In this document: in pieces, positions 57,832 through 64,000 of the stretch | Position numbering within the stretch: position 1 is the first letter of the stretch | How the letters are laid out: every line of letters begins with the position of its first letter | Assembly (NCBI RefSeq): GCF_004310395.1 | Contig: NZ_BFAX01000001.1 | Location: 204,853 to 268,852 of the forward strand | Length of the DNA stretch: 64,000 nucleotides | Direction: 5' to 3' | Origin: Methanofervidicoccus abyssi | Lineage (GTDB): Archaea > AGJL01 > Methanococci > Methanococcales > Methanococcaceae | Translations under genes and position numbers: made by a program | Notes under the pieces: generated by a model | Databases searched by the model: none | What the model was told of the DNA's origin: nothing | The model's input: only the letters and a program-made list of their open reading frames with translations

Positions 57832-58905
57832 ATGGACTTCTCTAAAATAAAAAGGAATTTTCAAAGGCTAAAGGATGGGAAAATTACAGTTAAGGATGGT
57901 TTAATATCTAAGCAGGATGCTTTAGATCTCTTTAAAATTTCCAAGTTGGAAGACTACCTAAAACTCTTTTATTTAGCTTCCCAGGTAAGAGATTACTTTA
58001 TAAAGGAGATCGAGATAACTTCCACTATACATGTAACGAATATATGTAAAATATCCCCAAAGTGTCTATACTGTGGTTTTGCAGCAGGTACCTCTAAGGC
58101 AGGTTATTATAAACCTTTTAGATTGTCAGATGAAGATATAAAGAGATGTGCTATTGCTATAGAGAGAAGTGGAATATGCCGGGTAAGTTGCTCTTCTGGA
58201 CATGGATACGAAGGAAAGGAAGTTATTAGGGCACTGAAAATAGTTAAAGAAAATACTAACTTGAAAGTTTTAGTGAATGCTGGAGGAGATCTAACAGAGG
58301 AGAGTATTAGGAAGTTGAAAAAATATGGAATAGATACTATATGTTGTAATTTGGAGACTATTAACAGGAAACTCTTTGCAAACTTGAAACCTGGAGAGAG
58401 TTTAGATAGGAGAATAGAGATCTGTAAACTTGTTAAAAAGTACGATATAGAGTTATCTTCTGGTTTGTTGATAGGAATAGGTGAAAGTTATAAGGATAGA
58501 GTAGAGCATTTATTATTTTTAAAGGAGTTAGATGTAGATGAAATACCTATTATGGGTTTTAATCCCTATCTAGGTACTCCTATGGAGAACCATCCAAGAT
58601 GCTCCGCCTTGGAACAGGGGAAGACTATTGCAATAACTAGATTGATGTTTCCCAACATCAGGATAACATCCCCAACTCCTACCATAGGACCTGAACTTAT
58701 AAAGTTTGCACTCTTAGGTGGAGCAAGTAATATAGCAACTGTAATACCCGACAACTACCCCTTAGATGTGAAGGGCGTAGGCAATCCTAAAACTGGAAAT
58801 CTCGAGGAAGTTATTAGGATGATAAGGGAGTTAGGGCTTAAACCGAAGTTAAGAGATAACCGTGGTTCCTATGAAGTTGAAGGTAGGAGTCACAAAGATG
58901 TATAA
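57832..58905 (+). CDS. hcgA: FeGP cofactor biosynthesis radical SAM enzyme HcgA (HmdB)
   Basis: HcgA takes part in making the iron-guanylylpyridinol cofactor of the [Fe]-hydrogenase Hmd. The 357-residue protein is BioB-like with cluster cysteines C72, C78 and C81 (CKISPKCLYC), the CX5CX2C spacing reported for HmdB/HcgA. CRVSCSSGHGYEG, NLETINRKLF and the closing IPDNYPLDVKG are BioB-family positions. Neither hmd nor the other hcg genes are in the window. ATG follows GGTGATTTA. The downstream gene overlaps its end by 35 bases. Confidence 0.82.
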   Translation: MDFSKIKRNFQRLKDGKITVKDGLISKQDALDLFKISKLEDYLKLFYLASQVRDYFIKEIEITSTIHVTNICKISPKCLYCGFAAGTSKAGYYKPFRLSDEDIKRCAIAIERSGICRVSCSSGHGYEGKEVIRALKIVKENTNLKVLVNAGGDLTEESIRKLKKYGIDTICCNLETINRKLFANLKPGESLDRRIEICKLVKKYDIELSSGLLIGIGESYKDRVEHLLFLKELDVDEIPIMGFNPYLGTPMENHPRCSALEQGKTIAITRLMFPNIRITSPTPTIGPELIKFALLGGASNIATVIPDNYPLDVKGVGNPKTGNLEEVIRMIRELGLKPKLRDNRGSYEVEGRSHKDV

Positions 58906-59416
58906 AGATGTTGCTGAAAATATAGGGATAAAGAATTATTCAGTGGTAGATCCATACAACACTAAATTGAAGGATAAATATTCCTTACTTATTATCTCCA
59001 AGGGATACAAGAATAGAGTTAAAAAGCTGAATCCCTTCCCTATCTTTGAGATCTCTTCTGCAACTTTTGACGATCTAATTGACAGTGTAATGGAATTAGG
59101 TAAGTTAAATATTGGTTCTCCTAGAAAGATAGAGAAGTATCTCTTAGATATAGAAGAGAAGAAGAGACATGTCAAATCCCTCAAGTTTAACAGAGATGTA
59201 GAAGTAAATCCTGTATCTGAGTTTGTAAAGAAAGTGGTATTAGATTTAGGTATTCCTATATCTGAGAATGGTATTCCTGTAGTGCCCGACTATATGGTAG
59301 ATAGATTCAGAAAAAAAGATATACTAATCCTGAAAACACACAGGTATGATTTAAATACCCTTGAGAGGGTAGAGGATAGGTATTTGTCTCTTATAAATTT
59401 GTTGAACTCTTTATAG
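58871..59416 (+). CDS. Protein of unknown function overlapping hcgA
   Basis: This 181-residue protein is lysine-rich and soluble, opening KLKVGVTKMYKDVAENIGI as a beta-alpha unit. PISENGIPVVPDYMVDRF follows later. I do not recognise the family. ATG 58871 overlaps hcgA by 35 bases; ATG 58898, preceded by TAGGAG, overlaps by only 8 and is an equally good start. Tight coupling to hcgA suggests a shared pathway, possibly FeGP cofactor synthesis. Confidence 0.7.
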   Translation: MKLKVGVTKMYKDVAENIGIKNYSVVDPYNTKLKDKYSLLIISKGYKNRVKKLNPFPIFEISSATFDDLIDSVMELGKLNIGSPRKIEKYLLDIEEKKRHVKSLKFNRDVEVNPVSEFVKKVVLDLGIPISENGIPVVPDYMVDRFRKKDILILKTHRYDLNTLERVEDRYLSLINLLNSL

Positions 59417-59727
59417 TCGATAGTTTTGATTGAGAGGATAAGTAGGTAATATAGAATATCAAAAAATAAAAATCTTATTCTTTCCAGGAATTAGTATTAT
59501 CTTCAACTTTTGATATCTTTTAATATTTATTAGAATCTCTCACCTTATCTTAGTGTTTGTTATATTTTTATAGAATTAGAATTTATTATTTTTTTAATTT
59601 TTCTAATTATAATAAAATATTATTTTTATTTTTTAATCACTACTTTATATGGGAACTGAAATTATAAATACCATCTTTGTCACTTTTTAATTTTTATTCA
59701 TCTAAAGTATAAAATTAGGTGATAACT
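59417..59727. other. 311-bp gene-free stretch with an F1 copy
   Basis: AT-rich DNA. F1 lies at 59633-59664 on the minus strand (TTTCAGTTCCCATATAAAGT then AGTGATTAAAAA). No convincing F2 partner is found at the expected distance. Confidence 0.45.
59633..59664 (-). repeat. F1 dispersed intergenic motif
   Basis: Minus strand CAGTTCCCATATAAAGTAGT followed by GATTAAAAA. It preserves the whole F1 consensus including the tail. Confidence 0.55.
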
Positions 59728-60864
59728 TTGATCTCTAAGAGATGTCTAAACATGGCGTCTTCTGATATAAGAAAAATATTCGATACCTCTTCCAACAATA
59801 CAATAAACTTAGGTATAGGAGAGCCAGATTTTACTACACCTAAACATATAATAGAAGCTGCAAAAAGAGCCCTTGACGAAGGAAAAACCCACTATACTCC
59901 TAACAACGGGATATACGAACTTAGGGAAGAAATAAGTAAGAAGTTGAAGATGGATTACAACTTAGATATACATCCAGAGAATATAATAATTACTTGTGGA
60001 GCTTCAGAAGGACTAATGTTGTCCCTTATGTCTGTGGTGGATAGGGGAGATGAGGTAATAATCACAGATCCAGCTTTCCTATCCTATAGAAATCTCATCC
60101 AGTTATGTGAAGGTAGGCCTGTGCCTGTAAAACTTGAGGAGGATTTTTCCTTAGATATTGAAAAGGTGAAGGAGAGTATAACAGACAGGACAAAATGTAT
60201 CGTTATAAATACTCCTGGAAATCCTACTGGAAAGGTAATGAGTAAGGAAGAGATAAAGGGAATCTCCGATATTGCAGAGGACTACAACTTAATAGTTATA
60301 TCGGATGAAGTATATGATAAGATCATCTACCATAAAAAACACCACTCTCCGATGGAATACACTGATAATTGTATAGTTGTCAATGGGTTTTCCAAAACCT
60401 ACGCTATGACAGGATGGAGGATAGGTTACCTCTATGTAAGTGAGAATTTAAACAGTAGGCTTAATATTGTAGATCATATGATAAAGATACACCAGTACTC
60501 CTTTGCATGTGCAACATCCTTTGCCCAGTATGGAGCACTTGCTGCACTGAGAGGGGATCAAAGTTGTATATATGAAATGGTTAGGGAGTTCAGAAGAAGG
60601 AGGGACCTGGTAGTTAAAGGGTTGAAAGATGTATTTAAGTTGCATCCTCCTGAAGGTGCATTCTATATTTTTCCTAACACTGAAGAGTATGGAACTGGGG
60701 AAGAAGTTGTTAAAAGATTGATGGAGAATGGAATACTGGTAGTCCCTGGGGTGGCCTTTGGGAAAGGTGGTTTATATCACATTAGGCTCTCCTATGCCAC
60801 TAAGTATGAGCTCCTTGAGAAGGCTGTAGAGATAATAAAAGAGACATTTCTAGGAGGGATGTAA
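59728..60864 (+). CDS. Class I/II PLP-dependent aminotransferase
   Basis: This 378-residue fold-type I aminotransferase resembles archaeal aspartate or aromatic transaminases. Features seen are LGIGEPDFTTP, NTPGNPTGKVMS, VISDEVYD, the PLP lysine in NGFSKTYAMTGWRIGY, and HIRLSYA with the carboxylate-binding arginine. Substrate cannot be fixed from sequence alone. The TTG at 59728 is preferred because AGGTGA lies 5 bases before it; the GTG at 59719 is within that site. The next gene starts directly after its stop. Confidence 0.9.
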   Translation: MISKRCLNMASSDIRKIFDTSSNNTINLGIGEPDFTTPKHIIEAAKRALDEGKTHYTPNNGIYELREEISKKLKMDYNLDIHPENIIITCGASEGLMLSLMSVVDRGDEVIITDPAFLSYRNLIQLCEGRPVPVKLEEDFSLDIEKVKESITDRTKCIVINTPGNPTGKVMSKEEIKGISDIAEDYNLIVISDEVYDKIIYHKKHHSPMEYTDNCIVVNGFSKTYAMTGWRIGYLYVSENLNSRLNIVDHMIKIHQYSFACATSFAQYGALAALRGDQSCIYEMVREFRRRRDLVVKGLKDVFKLHPPEGAFYIFPNTEEYGTGEEVVKRLMENGILVVPGVAFGKGGLYHIRLSYATKYELLEKAVEIIKETFLGGM

Positions 60865-61305
60865 ATGATTATAAAAATTAGAACTAGAATTAAACCGACT
60901 GAAGATAGAGAAAAGGTTATTAAAGCTGTTAGAAACATGTTTAGAGATGCTGAGATCTTTATAGATGAGAATAACATACTAACTGCAGAGGCTAAAAGTT
61001 TGGAGATACTTAAAAAACTTATTAGAAGACAGGGTATATTGGATGCTGTGAGGATGGTTTTAGAAAAGGGTATTTCAGAGAACTCTACAAGGTTTGTATT
61101 AAATAAACAGGCGGCTTACTGTGGAGTTGCAAATTTTGACAGGGATGTCCATGGAGGTATCGAAGTAAAGGTTATTGCAGAGGAGGGTGAAAATATAATG
61201 ACTATAGTTAAGGATATAGCACCGAGGACAAAGGATGGAAAAATAGTTGAGGAAGATGTCTTAGAAAGTGATGCCTCCAATAACCTTAGTCCCATGAGGG
61301 GATAA
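60865..61305 (+). CDS. UPF0201-type RNA-binding domain protein
   Basis: This 146-residue archaeal protein is built of alpha-beta units: IKIRTRIKPTEDREKVIKAV and LEILKKLIRRQGILDAVR. The motif GISENSTRFVLNKQAAYCG is the most conserved region of the UPF0201 family. RNA binding is inferred from fold. It starts immediately after the aminotransferase stop (TAAATG) with AGGAGGG upstream, so translation is coupled. Confidence 0.85.
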   Translation: MIIKIRTRIKPTEDREKVIKAVRNMFRDAEIFIDENNILTAEAKSLEILKKLIRRQGILDAVRMVLEKGISENSTRFVLNKQAAYCGVANFDRDVHGGIEVKVIAEEGENIMTIVKDIAPRTKDGKIVEEDVLESDASNNLSPMRG

Positions 61306-61376
61306 ATTATAATAAAGATGAAAACTATAAATAATGTATTGTTGAATATTGAAGATTAAGATTTGTAGGAGATAAA

Positions 61377-61832
61377 ATGTTATACAGAAAGATATTAATA
61401 CCTACAGATAACTCCAAGGTTTCTATAGAAGCTGCAAGACATGGTTTAGAGATAGCAAAACTGATGAAATCCAAGGTATATGTCATATACGTAGTGGATA
61501 TTATGCCCTTTGTAGGACTCCCCACAGAGGGGTTTTGGGAAACTATGAAGGAGATATTAGAGGAAGAAGGTAAAGAAGCATTTAAGAAGATAGAGAATAT
61601 GGCAGAAGAGATAGGGGTTGATATTACTACGGAGATCTTAGAAGGTAGTCCTGTTAAGGAGATAGTGGAATATGCAGAGAAAAAAGGTATAGATCTTATA
61701 GTTATGGGAACATCTGGGAAAAGTGGAATAGATAAATTACTATTAGGTAGTGTAGCAGAAAAGGTCAGTAAAAAAGCCCATTGTCCTGTACTCCTTGTAA
61801 AGATGATAAAAGAAGAGAAGAAAGAATTATAA
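61377..61832 (+). CDS. Universal stress protein (ATP-binding type)
   Basis: This 151-residue UspA-fold protein resembles MJ0577. The start YRKILIPTDNSKVSIEAA and the nucleotide motif G-x2-G-x9-G-S (GTSGKSGIDKLLLGS) near residues 118-132 are present, so ATP binding is expected. ATG follows AGGAGATAAA. Its physiological role is unknown. Confidence 0.93.
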   Translation: MLYRKILIPTDNSKVSIEAARHGLEIAKLMKSKVYVIYVVDIMPFVGLPTEGFWETMKEILEEEGKEAFKKIENMAEEIGVDITTEILEGSPVKEIVEYAEKKGIDLIVMGTSGKSGIDKLLLGSVAEKVSKKAHCPVLLVKMIKEEKKEL

Positions 61833-62030
61833 GATTAATTTTATTTTTCTTGCATGGTGGTATTGTACTTTTTTATATAAAAAACTACAAAATAATCTAC
61901 ACAAACAATTTATATACAATTAATATACTAATTTTTAAAGTGTTATTTTTTGTATCTTAACTTTTATCTTCATCCATATGTGATAGTGAAGATAATTACC
62001 ACTTAGAATTTTTACATATTTATGATGAAA

Positions 62031-62050
62031 TAAAGTACATCTGTACTTTA
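62031..62050. promoter_or_regulatory. 9-2-9 inverted repeat upstream of the chemoreceptor
   Basis: TAAAGTACA, TC, TGTACTTTA. It lies 22 bases before the ATG at 62073 and just after a TATA-like TTTACATATTTATG. Likely a dimeric regulator site or a leader hairpin. Confidence 0.4.
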
Positions 62051-62072
62051 AAAATTAGAATAAAGGGATATT

Positions 62073-63914
62073 ATGAAAATCAGTAATATAACATTATCTG
62101 TAAAGACTAGACTATTTGCTCCTTATTTGATACTACTTTTTCTTCTTATAATTACTACTATCTTATCTGTTGTATCCCATAATGATATATTGAAAGATGG
62201 AGATGTTATAAATATTGCAGGAAAACAAAGAATGTTAATTCAGAAAATGTCAAAAGATGCATTCATGGTTGGTATGGGATATGTGGAATATAAAGAAGAT
62301 ATGATAAAAAGTGCAGAAGAGTTTGATAAGAATCTACAGGATCTAATTAACGGTAACCCTGAAAGGGGAATTCCTCCTGCTCCAGATAATGTCAAACAAC
62401 AGTTACTTAAAGTTAAAAAACTCTGGGATCCATTTTACGAGAAAATTAAAATAGTCTATACAAAGGATCCTAAAGATCCAGAGTTTAAGGAGGCATTAGA
62501 GTATATAAAAGATCATAATATGGAACTATTAAATGAGATGCATAAAGGCGTTGTAATGTATACTGAAAAATATGAAGAAAAAATTAATAACTTAATTACA
62601 GAATCTATAATAGTAACCATTATTGGTGTTTTGACAGTTGTTCTATCCATAATATTTATTAGAAGAAGTGTTATTAGACACTTGGAGGAGTTAGATAGAA
62701 TCACCAACGAGATGGCTAATAAAAATTACAACATAGAATCTAAGGTAAAATTCTACAACGATGAACTAGGAACAATATATAAAAATATATTGAAAATAGT
62801 CAACAATCTAAAGGAAGATATGGTAAAAGAGATAGAAAAAGAGAAGAAGCTAAACCAACTGTTTGATACAATATCTAAGATCATGAACAGTTTAGCTAAC
62901 GGAGACTTCACTGTTAGAATGAAAGAAGAAGGGGAATTCAAGTCTCTAGGAGAGATAATTAACAAAGCTGTGGAAAAGGTAGCACAACTCATCAAAGATC
63001 TAAGAAAACATATAGATAGACTAAATGAGGAAATAAATATACTCAGAGAAGAGATAGAGAAGACTAAGGAGATCTCAGATCAGGTAACAGATGCCGCATC
63101 CCAGGTAGCCACTGCAGCCACAGATCAATCCGCAAAACTCCAGGATATCACCCAAGAGTTAGAAGAAACTACGAAACTAATTGAAAACACAGCCCAGAGT
63201 GCAGAGGAAGGTGTAAAGGCTGCAGAAGAAGTAAGTAACTACTCAGAGGAAGGTGTAAAGAAGGTAGAGAACGCAATAACAACGATGCAAAACATCGCAA
63301 ATGTAATAGACGAGTTAGGTAAAGCTATCCAGGAACTCGGTGAAGAGAGTAAGAAGATCAACGAGATTACAGTACTTATCAAGGACATAGCAGAGCAGAC
63401 TGGACTCCTGGCCCTCAACGCCTCTATAGAGGCTGCCAGGGCTGGAGAGGCAGGGAGAGGTTTCGCAGTTGTTGCAAGTGAGATAAAATCCTTAGCAGAA
63501 GAGATAGGGAAGTCTGTGGACGACATTAAGAAAACTATCTCCGAGATACAGAGTAAGATCGAGAAAACTGTAGATCTAGGTTTAACTGGTAAGGATGAAG
63601 TAGATAAGGGAGTTATTGCAATAGACGAGGTAAATAATGCATTCCTCAAAATCAAGGATGGAGTTTATACAACATTGGAAAAGATAAACGCAATCAAAGA
63701 ACATGCAGAAGAGTCCAGCAACAACATTCAGAGTGCTCTTAGACACGTCCAAGATATTGCCTCTATATCCGAGGAGTTTGCAGCCACTGCAGAGGAGTTG
63801 ACTGCCAGTGCTGAGGAACAGAATGGAGTTGTGGAAGAGGTTAGTAAGGTCATTGATGAACTTGCCAAGATATCTGAAGAGGTCTCACATAGTGTAAGTA
63901 AATTTAGAGTATAA
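62073..63914 (+). CDS. Methyl-accepting chemotaxis protein with PilJ-type sensor
   Basis: This 613-residue transmembrane receptor has TM1 at about 14-35. An extracellular helical sensor (36-168) contains [14 protein letters not shown], the hallmark of the PilJ/NarX-like domain. TM2 is at about 171-193, HAMP and linker at about 194-265, and a long signalling hairpin has its tip at about 445-475 ([16 protein letters not shown] and [11 protein letters not shown]). It senses outside the cell, complementing the soluble receptor at 35331. ATG follows AAAGGGATATT. A possible next gene begins 52 bases downstream, so this may open a chemotaxis operon. Confidence 0.92.
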   Translation: MKISNITLSVKTRLFAPYLILLFLLIITTILSVVSHNDILKDGDVINIAGKQRMLIQKMSKDAFMVGMGYVEYKEDMIKSAEEFDKNLQDLINGNPERGIPPAPDNVKQQLLKVKKLWDPFYEKIKIVYTKDPKDPEFKEALEYIKDHNMELLNEMHKGVVMYTEKYEEKINNLITESIIVTIIGVLTVVLSIIFIRRSVIRHLEELDRITNEMANKNYNIESKVKFYNDELGTIYKNILKIVNNLKEDMVKEIEKEKKLNQLFDTISKIMNSLANGDFTVRMKEEGEFKSLGEIINKAVEKVAQLIKDLRKHIDRLNEEINILREEIEKTKEISDQVTDAASQVATAATDQSAKLQDITQELEETTKLIENTAQSAEEGVKAAEEVSNYSEEGVKKVENAITTMQNIANVIDELGKAIQELGEESKKINEITVLIKDIAEQTGLLALNASIEAARAGEAGRGFAVVASEIKSLAEEIGKSVDDIKKTISEIQSKIEKTVDLGLTGKDEVDKGVIAIDEVNNAFLKIKDGVYTTLEKINAIKEHAEESSNNIQSALRHVQDIASISEEFAATAEELTASAEEQNGVVEEVSKVIDELAKISEEVSHSVSKFRV

Positions 63915-63965
63915 TGCCGAGGGAAACTTCCTATAATTAATGTATTACTATAGGATGGTGAAATA

Positions 63966-64000
63966 GTGACTATTAGAACTACTAATAATGAAGAAGATAT
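63966..64000 (+). CDS. Start of a possible gene cut by the window end
   Basis: A GTG preceded by GGTGAAATA opens a frame reading TIRTTNNEED up to the edge. Position right after a chemoreceptor suggests a chemotaxis gene, but 11 codons cannot show this. Confidence 0.35.
   Translation, partial: MTIRTTNNEED

Noticed and set aside
63239..63655. 138-codon minus-strand frame inside the chemoreceptor
   Set aside because: Antisense to the conserved signalling tip of the receptor; no independent support.

Overview
This window comes from a methanogenic archaeon of the order Methanococcales. Lineage markers include ComA (coenzyme M synthesis), methanogenesis marker 16, an HcgA-type radical SAM enzyme of the [Fe]-hydrogenase cofactor pathway, geranylgeranylglyceryl phosphate synthase, archaeal 3-dehydroquinate synthase II, topoisomerase VI, ribosomal proteins L15e and S3Ae, NAC, and a complete A1A0 ATP synthase operon. 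The ATP synthase proteolipid is the triplicated-hairpin type known from Methanocaldococcus and Methanococcus. Intergenic DNA is extremely A+T rich, most genes have GGTGA-type Shine-Dalgarno sites, and at least two chemotaxis receptors are present. Methanothermococcus or Methanotorris would fit, but the genus is an inference.

Layout. 1-6.2 kb: 5' part of glnA with an NrpR-type operator, a radical SAM protein, comA, a decayed gene, larC and a Yip1-like membrane protein. 6.6-8.9 kb: a minus-strand operon for shikimate, ether lipid and HIT proteins. 9.7-11.9 kb: pyrF, a coiled-coil protein, hemD and a phosphodiesterase. 12.2-17.3 kb: rpl15e, top6B, a transposon-like tail fragment, a GfcR-like regulator and a MinD-like ATPase. 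17.5-23.9 kb: thiI, an AEC transporter, coaD, a PHP phosphoesterase, cobA and an iron-sulfur flavoprotein. 24-29 kb: ftsZ, a membrane-anchored winged-helix regulator, a secreted CWB2-like protein and a glycosyltransferase. 29.6-33.2 kb: methanogenesis marker 16, a TauE/SafE exporter and a NOG1-type GTPase. 33.4-36.9 kb: trpD, then a tight operon of a diiron oxygen-sensor-like protein, a soluble chemoreceptor and trpC. 37.3-46.5 kb: an HcgA-like radical SAM enzyme, a PRC-barrel protein, a C/D box sRNA touching the end of guaB, nac, nadE, rps3ae, rps2 and DUF531. 46.9-56.5 kb: the ATP synthase operon HIKECFABD plus a small extra gene. 56.7-64 kb: thrB, hcgA with an overlapping partner, an aminotransferase, an RNA-binding protein, a universal stress protein, a PilJ-type chemoreceptor and the start of another gene.

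Three things stand out. (1) The gene-free stretches carry two short dispersed motif families (F1, about 30 nt, and F2, about 30-55 nt). At five loci they occur in the same order and orientation roughly 105-150 nt apart, which suggests a composite intergenic element that I cannot match to a known class. (2) A flavodiiron-like domain without a flavodoxin part is encoded 4 nt upstream of a receptor signalling domain that has no membrane segment. This looks like a two-protein oxygen or redox chemosensor. (3) A near-canonical C/D box sRNA is fused to the guaB stop codon. No rRNA gene, tRNA gene, CRISPR array or intact insertion sequence was seen.
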